DNA of 8,091 bases from an uncultured Gemmatimonadota bacterium (lineage in GTDB: Bacteria > Gemmatimonadota > Gemmatimonadetes > Gemmatimonadales > GWC2-71-9): positions 1 through 8,091 of the forward strand of contig CAMLLJ010000126.1 of the NCBI GenBank assembly GCA_946480845.1, written 5' to 3'. Positions 1-6,677 of the stretch are shown piece by piece. The notes under the pieces were generated by a model that saw only the letters and a program-made list of their open reading frames with translations, ran no database searches and was not told where the DNA came from. Each line of letters opens with the position of its first letter. The stretch's first letter is position 1. A program made the position numbers and the translations under genes.

Positions 1-1112
1 GCCAGGCGCAGAAGATGGAGGCCGTCGGCCAGCTCACCGGCGGCATCGCGCACGACCTCAACAACGTGCTCGGCGTCGTCATGGCCAACACCGACCTGGT
101 CCGCGAGGAGCTGGCCGGCCAGCGGCCCGGCATCGCGCCCGAGCTGGCCGAGATCCGCCGCGCCGCGGCACGCGGGGCGGAGATGATCCGCAAGCTGCTC
201 GGCTTCAGCCGGCAGTCGTCGCTGGACATCGCGCCGCTCGACCTCGCGGCCGCCGTCGAGGAAGTCGTCGAGACGCTGCGCCGGCTGCTGCCCACCAACA
301 TCGCCATCGAGCGCGCCGGCCCCTCCTCCGGCGTCATCGTGCGCGCCGACCGCAACGCGCTCGAGCAGATATTGATGAACCTCGCCACCAACGCCCGCGA
401 CGCCATGCCCGACGGCGGCACGCTGACCGTCTCGGTGGACGAGTCCCCCGCGGACGATGCGTCCGGCGCCTGGGGCAGCGTGACCGTGAGCGACACGGGC
501 CACGGCATGCCACCCGAAGTGGTTGCCCGCGTGTTCGACCCGTTCTTCACCACCAAGCCCCCGCCACTCGGCAGCGGCCTGGGCATGGCCATGGTGTACG
601 GGCTGGTCCGGCAGCAGGATGGCAGTGTCCGGGTCGAGAGCACGCCCGGAACGGGCACCACGGTCATCGTGCGGCTTCCTGCCGGCCCGGGCCACTCCGC
701 GCCCGGTGCGTCGAGCGACGTCCGGCGCGCCATGCCGGCGGGAACGGAGACCATCCTCCTGGTCGAGGACGAGCCCTCGCTCCGCCTCGCCGGCAGCAGG
801 ATCCTGGAGCGGCTGGGCTATACGGTGCTGTGCGCGGAGAACGGGGAGGAGGCGCTGGCCATGCTGGGCGAGTCGCAGCGCCAGGTGGATCTCGTGCTGT
901 CGGACATCATGATGCCGCAGCGCGACGGCCGCTCGCTCTACGATGCGCTGCGTGGCCGGGGCAATACCGTGCGGTTCCTGTTCTCGACGGGGTACGGCGG
1001 GCGCATGGTGGAGGGGCTGGGCGAGGAGGGAGCACCGGCGCTGCTGCTCAAGCCGTGGACCGCCGAGGAGCTGGCGCTCAAGGTGCGCGAGGTCCTGGAC
1101 GGTCCGGCGTAG
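1..1112 (+). CDS. Hybrid histidine kinase/response regulator, CckA-like, 5' partial
   Basis: The gene enters from the left edge. The frame is open from base 3 and the residues just before the first ATG (base 15) read Q-A-Q-K, the normal continuation of the phosphoacceptor helix, so that ATG is internal. Numbering from it: the H box has the phosphoacceptor His13 in GGIAHDLNN. The HATPase domain follows with an N box (ILMNLATNARDA, 119-130), G1 box D160-T-G-H-G, F box (FDPFFTTK, 174-181) and G2 box GSGLGM (187-191 region). A short linker then leads to a receiver domain of about 245-365, with acidic pair E251/D252, phosphoacceptor Asp297 in LSDIMMP, Ser324/Thr325 and Lys346 in KPW. The order HisKA-HATPase-REC is that of CckA-type hybrid kinases, which pass phosphate to a separate phosphotransferase. 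Input domains (often PAS) must lie upstream. No output partner is visible here, so the signal is unknown. The kinase call is certain; the CckA resemblance is a family-level judgement. Confidence 0.9.
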   Translation, partial: QAQKMEAVGQLTGGIAHDLNNVLGVVMANTDLVREELAGQRPGIAPELAEIRRAAARGAEMIRKLLGFSRQSSLDIAPLDLAAAVEEVVETLRRLLPTNIAIERAGPSSGVIVRADRNALEQILMNLATNARDAMPDGGTLTVSVDESPADDASGAWGSVTVSDTGHGMPPEVVARVFDPFFTTKPPPLGSGLGMAMVYGLVRQQDGSVRVESTPGTGTTVIVRLPAGPGHSAPGASSDVRRAMPAGTETILLVEDEPSLRLAGSRILERLGYTVLCAENGEEALAMLGESQRQVDLVLSDIMMPQRDGRSLYDALRGRGNTVRFLFSTGYGGRMVEGLGEEGAPALLLKPWTAEELALKVREVLDGPA

Positions 1113-2253
1113 TGTCGTAGACCCGGCCCTTCCACTCGACCTGCCGGGCGCCCCGCCAGGTGGAGCGGGCAATGATGTAGAGGACCACCGCCGCTCCGGC
1201 GGGATAGGCGAGCCCGTATGGCGCCGGGATGCGCATGTCGGCGCAGACGGACATCCAGAATGCGGCGGAGAGCGCCACGGCGATCGCGGCGGGCGCCGCG
1301 AGGGCGGCGCTCACCACGCCGGCGAGCGCGAGCGGCAGCACCACCGGCGGCACCAGCCAGAACACCATCGTCCCCGCGAGGGCGAGCGGCACCAGCGCGC
1401 GCAGGAGCGGCTCGTCCGGAAACGACCGCCGCCCGCCGAGGTAGAGGTTCTTCGACCACCCCTCGACGATGTGCGGCAGGTTCTCGTACATCCGCGTTTC
1501 CATCAGGTCGAAGGCGAAGGCGAAGAACACCCGGCGCCCGCGCGCATGGTACGCCTGCGCCAGCGCCAGGTCCTCCGCCACCTCGTGCCGGACCACCTCG
1601 TGGGTGCCGACCGCGTCGTAGGCCTCGCGCGTGGTGAGGATGAACTGGCCGTTGGCGATGACGTCCCTCGGCCGCCGGGCGCGGTTCACGGCGAGCGGAT
1701 GGTAGCGCACGCCGAGCAGCAGCCAGACCTGCGGCATCACGACGCGCTCCCAGAACGACACGCAACGCTGCAGCGGCGCCACCGTCACCAGGCCCTCGCG
1801 CCGCGCGAGGAGCGCCGCCACGGCGCGCGGGATCAGCTCCGGCGTATGCCGGGTGTCGGCGTCGGTGAAGAGGAGGAGGTCGCCGGTCGCGGCGCGCGCG
1901 CCCTGCACGCAGGCCCACGGCTTCCCGTACCAGCCGGCCGGCAGCTCGGCTCCGTGCACCAGCCGGAGCCGGCCATCCTCACGGGCCATACGCTCGACGA
2001 TCCCGGCGGTGGCGTCGGTGGAGCGGTCGTCGACCACGATCAGCTCCAGGCGCGGGTACGCCGACGCGAGCACGGTGCGGACCACGGTCTCGATCACGCG
2101 CGCCTCGTTGCGCGCCGGCACGATCACGCTGAGCGGGGGCCCGTCGCTCGCCGGCGGAAAGCCGGCGAGGCTCGGCGTGCGCCGGGCGAGCCGGAGGAAC
2201 GCCAGGAAGGGCGCTGCCCAGGGCAGCGCGAGCAGCAGCTCCCGGATGGACAC
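1078..2253 (-). CDS. Membrane-associated family 2 glycosyltransferase (HpnB/CrtQ-like)
   Basis: A 391-residue GT-A fold glycosyltransferase that should transfer a sugar from a nucleotide donor to a lipid-like acceptor at the cytoplasmic face of the inner membrane. Seen in order: an N-terminal hydrophobic stretch (6-20); the nucleotide-binding start SVIVPARNE (42-50); VVDDRSTD (73-80); WYGKPWA (108-114); the metal-binding DAD (131-133); a candidate catalytic-base acidic pair E227/D228; EGWSKN (264-269) where processive enzymes carry Q/RxxRW; and about three C-terminal membrane spans (roughly 284-310, 312-337, 346-363). Single-domain GT2 proteins of this length with WxGKxWA and C-terminal spans include hopanoid-associated HpnB and carotenoid CrtQ enzymes, but no hopanoid or carotenoid gene is nearby, so the acceptor is open. 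The start is GTG at 2253, 12 nt after the preceding sensor gene ends, with AGGG at 2264-2267 as a distant Shine-Dalgarno. The last 35 bp overlap the convergent kinase gene. Confidence 0.85.
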   Translation of the reverse strand: MSIRELLLALPWAAPFLAFLRLARRTPSLAGFPPASDGPPLSVIVPARNEARVIETVVRTVLASAYPRLELIVVDDRSTDATAGIVERMAREDGRLRLVHGAELPAGWYGKPWACVQGARAATGDLLLFTDADTRHTPELIPRAVAALLARREGLVTVAPLQRCVSFWERVVMPQVWLLLGVRYHPLAVNRARRPRDVIANGQFILTTREAYDAVGTHEVVRHEVAEDLALAQAYHARGRRVFFAFAFDLMETRMYENLPHIVEGWSKNLYLGGRRSFPDEPLLRALVPLALAGTMVFWLVPPVVLPLALAGVVSAALAAPAAIAVALSAAFWMSVCADMRIPAPYGLAYPAGAAVVLYIIARSTWRGARQVEWKGRVYDTTPDRPGPRAP

Positions 2254-2265
2254 TGGGGTATGGCC

Positions 2266-2817
2266 CTACGGAACGCGCGAGACGACCGCGAGGGCCGCCT
2301 CGAGGGTATCGAGCTGGCGCTCGATCTCCGCGGAATCCACCGCGGACTGGGGCACGCCGTTCTGGCCGAGGAGTCCGGCCACCAGCGCGTCGGTATAGCC
2401 CACCACGGCGACGGCGACGCCGTGGTCGAGGACCCGGTTGAGCCGGAGCATGATCGCCAGTCCCTGGCGCGCGCGCATCGCGGCCACGACGGGCGCCAGC
2501 TGGCGGGTCATCAGGTCGCGGAGCTGGAGCAGCTCCTCGACGACCTCGCCGGCGGCAAGCCCGCGCGCCGAGGCGGTATGGCCGTAGTGGCGGCAGAGGT
2601 CCTGCCACACGACGCGCGCTTCCCGCCGGAGCGGGCCCACCATCTCCGCGAGCACGTCGATGATGAGCCGGAACTCCCGCTCCACCGTCCGACGCGCTAT
2701 CGTGGGGCTTGCAGCGACACGGTCGCCCAGGCGGTCCAGCCACTGAGCCACCATTTCATCGCGCGATTCCGCGATCACACGAGCGGCGGCGAGCAACGCG
2801 GGCGGCGAAGCGCGCAC
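2266..2817 (-). CDS. RsbRD_N-like sensor domain protein
   Basis: A soluble, largely helical protein of 183 residues with no signal peptide or membrane segment. It resembles the N-terminal domain of RsbRD (RsbT co-antagonist, a stressosome sensor), a globin-like helical fold also found at the front of some histidine kinases. Supporting features are ESRDEMVAQWLDRL near the start, EREFRLIIDVLAEMV (47-60), GLAAGEVVEELLQLRDLM (86-103) and the terminal LNRVLDHGVAVAVVGYTDAL (126-145). No STAS or kinase domain follows, so it is a stand-alone sensor or adaptor. An upstream ATG at 2904 exists, but GTG at 2817 is preferred: it has AGGGAG at 2825-2830 seven bases upstream, the 29 extra residues look non-native, and the longer form would overlap the divergent carboxypeptidase gene by 52 bp. 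It lies 12 nt before the glycosyltransferase and is probably co-transcribed with it. The family assignment rests on pattern memory and is moderate. Confidence 0.75.
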   Translation of the reverse strand: MRASPPALLAAARVIAESRDEMVAQWLDRLGDRVAASPTIARRTVEREFRLIIDVLAEMVGPLRREARVVWQDLCRHYGHTASARGLAAGEVVEELLQLRDLMTRQLAPVVAAMRARQGLAIMLRLNRVLDHGVAVAVVGYTDALVAGLLGQNGVPQSAVDSAEIERQLDTLEAALAVVSRVP

Positions 2818-2824
2818 GGCCGTT

Positions 2825-2830
2825 CTCCCT
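2825..2830 (-). promoter_or_regulatory. Ribosome binding site deciding the RsbRD-like start
   Basis: On the minus strand this reads AGGGAG, followed by a 7-nt spacer (AACGGCC) and GTG at 2817. It is the best Shine-Dalgarno near this gene and supports the shorter 183-residue product over the ATG at 2904. Confidence 0.7.
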
Positions 2831-2852
2831 GTTGATGGAGTCGAATAGATAA

Positions 2853-3824
2853 GTGGACGCGACGACAAAAGCGAAGCCCGCCCGCCTGCCTCCCCGCCTG
2901 GCACCGGGAAGCCGCGTGGCGCTGGTGGCGCCCGCCGGCCCGCTCCTCGAACGCGACGACCTGGACCGCGCCGAGGAGCTGGCCCGGCTGCTCGGCTTCG
3001 ACCCCGTACTGGGGCGCCATGCCGGCGGCCATCACGGCTATCTCGCCGGCACCGACGCCGAGCGCCTGGCCGACCTCAACGCGGCGCTGACCGATCCCGC
3101 GATCGACGCCGTCTGGTGCATCCGCGGCGGGTACGGCATGACGCGCATCCTCGCCGGCGTGGACTTCGAGGGCTTCTCGCGCCGTCCCAGGCCGGTGATC
3201 GGGTTCTCCGACATCACCGTCCTGCTGGCGGCCCTGCACCAGCGGACTGGCGTCGTCACCTTCCATGGCCCCGTCGCGCGCCACTCGATGACGGCCTTCA
3301 CGCGCGCGCATTTCGAGCGCGTCCTGATGGGCGCCGGCAGCGGCCCGCTCGGCCGGCTGCCGCAGCCCGGCGCCGTGCTGGTCCCCACCACGCACCGCAT
3401 CATGACCCTGCGCGGCGGCGTCGCGGAGGGCGTGCTGCAGGGGGGCAACCTCTCCCTGCTCCAGTGCCTCGTCGGGACGCCGTTCATGCCCGATCTCGAC
3501 GGGGCGCTGCTCTTCATCGAGGACGTCGGTGAAGAGGTGTACCGCGTGGACCGGATGCTCTCGCACCTGCGCCTCGCCGGTGCGCTCGACCGCCTGGCCG
3601 GCGTGATCGTCGGCCGCTTCACGGAGCTGGGGCGGCGCGGTGCCGACGGCGCGCTCGGGTTCGACCAGGTGCTCGCGACCTATCTCGAGCCGCTCGGCGT
3701 TCCCGTGGCGCACGGATTTCCCATCGGCCACGTCGAGGACCAGTGGACCATGCCGATCGGCGTCCGCGCGCGGCTCGACGCCACGGCGGGCGAGGTGGAG
3801 CTGCTGGCGCCCGCCGTCGCCTGA
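2853..3824 (+). CDS. S66-family LD-carboxypeptidase (muramoyltetrapeptide carboxypeptidase)
   Basis: A 323-residue serine peptidase that removes the terminal D-alanine from murein tetrapeptides during peptidoglycan recycling. There is no signal peptide, so it is cytoplasmic like E. coli LdcA (about 300 residues). Seen: the N-terminal LAPGSRVALVAPAGP (16-30), IRGGYGMTRIL (90-100), the nucleophile elbow GFSD with Ser119, FIEDVGEEVYRVDRML (221-235) with likely catalytic Glu223, and FPIGH with His293. The Ser-Glu-His spacing (104 and 70 residues) is close to that of characterised LD-carboxypeptidases. Some S66 members instead cleave the peptide antibiotic microcin C7 for immunity, but nothing here points that way. 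The start is GTG at 2853; an in-frame TAA at 2850-2852 rules out anything earlier. The nearest Shine-Dalgarno is GGAG at 2837-2840, an unusually long 12 nt away. It is divergent from the RsbRD-like gene (35-nt gap) and convergent with the CbiX-like gene (3 nt between stops). Confidence 0.92.
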   Translation: MDATTKAKPARLPPRLAPGSRVALVAPAGPLLERDDLDRAEELARLLGFDPVLGRHAGGHHGYLAGTDAERLADLNAALTDPAIDAVWCIRGGYGMTRILAGVDFEGFSRRPRPVIGFSDITVLLAALHQRTGVVTFHGPVARHSMTAFTRAHFERVLMGAGSGPLGRLPQPGAVLVPTTHRIMTLRGGVAEGVLQGGNLSLLQCLVGTPFMPDLDGALLFIEDVGEEVYRVDRMLSHLRLAGALDRLAGVIVGRFTELGRRGADGALGFDQVLATYLEPLGVPVAHGFPIGHVEDQWTMPIGVRARLDATAGEVELLAPAVA

Positions 3825-3827
3825 GCC

Positions 3828-4691
3828 CTACTTCACCGCGACCGCGAGCGCCGCACTCCGCTCGATCCAGCGTGCCAGCGCCGCGTGCGGCGCCAGCGGC
3901 TCCGCGCGATAGCGGAGCGGCAGGTCGGCGAGGTCGCGGGGGATCTTGGTGCGGGTGATCGCGCCCGAGGAGATCATCACCGGCATCGCCACCACCGAGT
4001 CGCCGGCGCGGGCGGCCATGGCCAGCACCGAGTCGCGCATCGCCTGGACGGCCGCGGCGCGCACGGCGGCGGGCGCGTCGTCGCGGAGCAGGGCGACGTG
4101 GAGCTCGCGGCCGGTCGCCTGCTTCAGCCCTTCGCTCACCGCCGAGATGTCGGCGATCCAGCGCTCCGCGTCCCCCGCGCTGTTCGGCCCGTGTGCCACG
4201 AGCAGGAGCGGCCGGTTGCGGTCGCGCGCGTCGAGCTCGGACCAGCGTCCAGCGAGCGCCTCCGCGAGCTCAGGCGCGGCGTCGAGCGCCGCGGTGACCG
4301 GCATCGGCACCGGGGGCGCCGCGTGCGCCGGGCGGTGGTCGTGGGCCGCGAGCTCCGGCGGGAGCGAGTCGAGCTCGCCGGCGTAGTAGCGGATCTGGCG
4401 GTAGTGGCTTCCGTGGCTCGAGACCATGAGCGGCACCACCACGATCTCCGTTGCACCCTCCCGCACCAGCCGGGCGACGGCAACGTCCCATCCCGCGCTG
4501 TCCGCTTCCTCGCCCATGAGGAACGCCACCCCGGCGGGGCCGCGGGCCCAGCGCACCTGCGCCAGCGTCGCGCGCACCCGCGCGTTCCATTCGTGCCCGG
4601 CGCCGTGGGCGACCAGCAGCAGGCCCTGCTGGGCATGACCCGCGGCGGGCAGCGCGAGGAGCAGCGCCGCGGCGAGCATCACGCGCCTCAC
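3828..4691 (-). CDS. Exported two-domain CbiX/SirB-like protein (class II chelatase fold)
   Basis: A 287-residue protein with two tandem CbiX-like domains behind a signal peptide. From GTG at 4691 the N terminus is M-R-R-V-M, then a Leu/Ala core and the cleavage motif AGHA before QQ (site about residue 20), so it is probably periplasmic. Domain 1 (about 22-125) has LLLVAHGAGHE with His29 and His33 and VVVPLMVSSHGSHYRQI with His93 and His96. Domain 2 (about 160-270) has LLLVAHGPN with His167, but its second site reads MPVMISSGAITRTKIPRDL, where the usual histidine is gone. Known CbiX/SirB enzymes insert cobalt or iron into sirohydrochlorin in the cytoplasm, using histidines at these two positions. 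GTGA at 4688-4691 overlaps the receptor stop, implying translational coupling; GGGGGA about 7 nt upstream may be its Shine-Dalgarno. ATG at 4679 is the alternative start (283 residues, GAGG 6 nt upstream) but it loses the basic signal-peptide n-region. True chelatase activity is not assured; metal or tetrapyrrole binding, or metal removal, is equally possible. Confidence 0.85.
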   Translation of the reverse strand: MRRVMLAAALLLALPAAGHAQQGLLLVAHGAGHEWNARVRATLAQVRWARGPAGVAFLMGEEADSAGWDVAVARLVREGATEIVVVPLMVSSHGSHYRQIRYYAGELDSLPPELAAHDHRPAHAAPPVPMPVTAALDAAPELAEALAGRWSELDARDRNRPLLLVAHGPNSAGDAERWIADISAVSEGLKQATGRELHVALLRDDAPAAVRAAAVQAMRDSVLAMAARAGDSVVAMPVMISSGAITRTKIPRDLADLPLRYRAEPLAPHAALARWIERSAALAVAVK

Positions 4692-6559
4692 CAGCCGATC
4701 CCCCACGACAGCCCGCCGAACCAGCGGCGGCCCAGGTCCGTCGCGGCACCGGAGGGGCGGGTGTCGGCGACGTTGTCCACGCCCAGGGTGATGCGCGCGT
4801 CGCCGGCGACGGTGACGCCGCCCGAGAGGTTGATCCGTGTGTAGGCGCCCTGGTACGAGGTGCCCTGCGCCGTGCGCCGGAGCGCCACGCTGCTCGTGTG
4901 CACCACCTCGCCCGCAAGCGTGGCCCGGCCCGACTCGATCGCGGTGGCCCCGCGGGTCATGTGCGCCGCGCGGCCCAGCAGCGGCTCGCCGTTCGACTCG
5001 TCCTCGCTGTCGAGCCACGCGTGGGACGCGCGGACGCTCACGATGCCGCGAGTCACGGCGCCGCCGGCCTCCAGGCCCGCCGTGCGCGCGCGGCTCACGT
5101 TCTGGTAGCGGAAGGTGCTGGTGGCGGGATCCACCAGCTCGGTCTCGATGAAGTCGCGCAGCCAGTTCCGGAAGCCGCGCGCGTACACGTGCAGGCCGCC
5201 CGCGCTGCGCCCCACCTCGGCGCTCGCGTTCCACGAGTACTCGGGGGAGAGGTCCACGTTGCCGAGCACCGTGTAGGTGGCACCGGCGGTGTTGGTGAAG
5301 CTGGTGTACTGCTCCTTGAACGACGGCGCCCGGAAGCCGCGCGCGCCGCCCAGCTTCAGGTACACGCTCTCAGGTCCGTACGCCGACAGCGCCACCCTGG
5401 GCGCCAGGTCGGTGCCCCAGACCTCACCGCTGGTGAGCCGGAGGCCGGTCGTGGCGCGGAGCCAGGGCGCCACGGCCCAGTCGGCGCTGCCGAAGGCCGC
5501 GCCGGTCCAGGCGCCGCGCTCACCGCCGACGATCCGGTCGCTCTCCAGCCACTCGCGCTCCAGCTTGGCGCCGGCGAGCCAGCGGTGCATCCCGGCGCGC
5601 CCGCGCCGGATCCCCTCGACGTCCACGACCCGCTGCCGGTCGAGCTCCTCCGTGCCGTCCTCGCGCCGCGCGCTTGGCGAACGGACGAAGCTGTGGCGAT
5701 AGAAGCTGCCGTGGAGCCGCAGCTCGGTCGCGCCGTCGCGGTCGAGCGCCGCGGTGACCAGCCCGTCCACCTGGCGGTTGTCGTTGAAGTTCGTGGTGCT
5801 GCCGGTCGCCGAAGCCGCCTGGTACGACTGCTCCTCCTCGATGCCAAGGACCCGCGCCTCGACGCGGCCCTGCCCGATCGGCGCCGCGATGCGCGCCATG
5901 GCGTCCCACCGGTCCGCATCGCCGACCGATTCGGCCGCGCGCCCGGGCGCGATCTCGACGGTGCGGCGCCCGAGATCGAACCCGCCGGAGACCGCGCCGA
6001 GCCGGCCGCTCGTGCGGCCGCGGAAATCGCGCTGGCCGTGCGAGCCGATCTGCGTGCCCAGCTCGAGCCGGGGCGCCGCATCGGTGCGGGTGCGGAGGTT
6101 GATCACGCCGCCGAGCGCGGACGAGCCGTAGAGCGTGGACTGCGGGCCCTCGACGATCTCCACCCGCTCCACCTGCGACGGGCTCACCCGCGTCAGGTCG
6201 AACTGGCCGCTGATCCGGCCGGCGAGCGGCGCGCCGTCGAGCAGCACCAGGACGCGCTCGGAGCCCAGGCCCTGGAGCACCACGCCGGCACCGGAACCGA
6301 CCACCGGGTCGATCTGCACGCCGGGCACGTCGCGCAGCAGCGTCGTCAGGTCCACCGGGGCCCGCCGCTCGATCTGGTCGCGGCCGACCGTGCGCACCGT
6401 GGCGGAGGCATCGGAAGCCCGCCCCGGCATGCGGTCGGCGGTGACGATGATCTCATCGAGCTGGACGGGACGGCGAGTGCTGTCTGGTAGAGTGGATTCC
6501 TGCGCGGCGAGCGGCAGCGGGGCGAAGAGGGCGACCACCCACACCGTGTTCCATCGCAT
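4688..6559 (-). CDS. TonB-dependent outer-membrane receptor
   Basis: A 623-residue gated beta-barrel that imports a scarce ligand across the outer membrane using TonB/ExbBD energy. Seen: a signal peptide ending near PLAAQ (residue 20); a TonB-box-like LDEIIVTA (34-41); the plug domain (about 50-157) with DVPGVQI (77-83), VLVLLDGAPL (103-112), VERVEIVEGPQSTLYGSSALGGVINL (130-155); then a barrel rich in alternating strands, with FRAP (409-412), GNVDLSPE (433-440) and the late-strand signature GVDNVADTRP (593-602). It ends WGIGW, so the last residue is Trp rather than the more common Phe. FRAP and a GNxDLxPE block occur in haem, cobalamin and catechol receptors. No histidine lies between them, so the haem-ligand histidine typical of haem receptors is not evident and the substrate stays open. 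It is the first gene of an operon with the exported CbiX-like gene and has a Fur-like promoter. The ATG at 6559 gives a proper signal peptide; GGGA about 9 nt upstream is a weak Shine-Dalgarno. Confidence 0.95.
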   Translation of the reverse strand: MRWNTVWVVALFAPLPLAAQESTLPDSTRRPVQLDEIIVTADRMPGRASDASATVRTVGRDQIERRAPVDLTTLLRDVPGVQIDPVVGSGAGVVLQGLGSERVLVLLDGAPLAGRISGQFDLTRVSPSQVERVEIVEGPQSTLYGSSALGGVINLRTRTDAAPRLELGTQIGSHGQRDFRGRTSGRLGAVSGGFDLGRRTVEIAPGRAAESVGDADRWDAMARIAAPIGQGRVEARVLGIEEEQSYQAASATGSTTNFNDNRQVDGLVTAALDRDGATELRLHGSFYRHSFVRSPSARREDGTEELDRQRVVDVEGIRRGRAGMHRWLAGAKLEREWLESDRIVGGERGAWTGAAFGSADWAVAPWLRATTGLRLTSGEVWGTDLAPRVALSAYGPESVYLKLGGARGFRAPSFKEQYTSFTNTAGATYTVLGNVDLSPEYSWNASAEVGRSAGGLHVYARGFRNWLRDFIETELVDPATSTFRYQNVSRARTAGLEAGGAVTRGIVSVRASHAWLDSEDESNGEPLLGRAAHMTRGATAIESGRATLAGEVVHTSSVALRRTAQGTSYQGAYTRINLSGGVTVAGDARITLGVDNVADTRPSGAATDLGRRWFGGLSWGIGW

Positions 6560-6617
6560 TACGTATGTCCCGGAAGAAAGGGGAGTTGCGGTCGTCGGGA
6601 CCGCGGACGAATCTAGT

Positions 6618-6632
6618 TGAGAATCGTTATCA
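6618..6632. promoter_or_regulatory. Fur-box-like operator
   Basis: TGAGAATCGTTATCA matches the 7-1-7 Fur consensus TGATAATNATTATCA at 12 of 14 defined positions, in an AT-rich island within GC-rich DNA. It lies 59 bp upstream of the receptor start codon and just downstream of the predicted transcription start, a suitable place for repression by metal-loaded Fur. Other Fur-family proteins (Zur, Mur) bind related palindromes, so the metal is not certain. Confidence 0.7.
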
Positions 6633-6652
6633 TAGAATACTCGAACGATTCT
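6620..6652. repeat. Inverted repeat with 9-bp arms around the receptor operator
   Basis: AGAATCGTT (6620-6628) is repeated exactly in reverse complement as AACGATTCT (6644-6652) across a 15-bp spacer. The left arm is part of the Fur-like site and the right arm overlaps the predicted -10 element. A second perfect palindrome, ATAGAAT-N9-ATTCTAT (6632-6654), is nested with it. The arrangement suggests two regulator dimers, or a second half-site, rather than one isolated box. Confidence 0.6.
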
Positions 6653-6677
6653 ATAGGATTTCGATGCCGACTGTCAA
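6648..6677 (-). promoter_or_regulatory. Sigma70-type promoter of the receptor operon
   Basis: On the minus strand a perfect -35 TTGACA (6677-6672) is followed by an 18-nt spacer and TAGAAT (6653-6648), which matches TATAAT at 5 of 6 positions. TATAGA at 6655-6650 is an alternative with a 16-nt spacer. Transcription would begin near 6641, leaving a leader of about 80 nt before the receptor ATG. The -10 overlaps one arm of the ATAGAAT palindrome, and the Fur-like box lies just downstream. Confidence 0.65.

Noticed and set aside
943..2835. A 630-codon plus-strand open frame across the glycosyltransferase and sensor genes
   Set aside because: It is rich in Arg, Gly, His and Glu with no domain motif, and lies antisense to two genes with clear family motifs. 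Long antisense frames are expected in DNA this GC-rich.
2818..2904. An N-terminal extension of the RsbRD-like protein to an ATG at 2904
   Set aside because: The extra 29 residues look unstructured, would overlap the divergent carboxypeptidase gene, and the GTG at 2817 has a much better ribosome binding site.
2775..3731. A 318-codon minus-strand open frame opposite the carboxypeptidase
   Set aside because: No motifs, and it overlaps both the S66 catalytic residues and the better-supported RsbRD-like start.
3820..3832. An intrinsic terminator between the convergent carboxypeptidase and CbiX-like genes
   Set aside because: Only 3 nt separate the stops, with no hairpin and no T-run.
4898..6490. 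A 530-codon plus-strand open frame opposite the TonB-dependent receptor
   Set aside because: The composition is low-complexity Arg/Ala/Gly/His with no recognisable domain, and the opposite strand has an unambiguous receptor.
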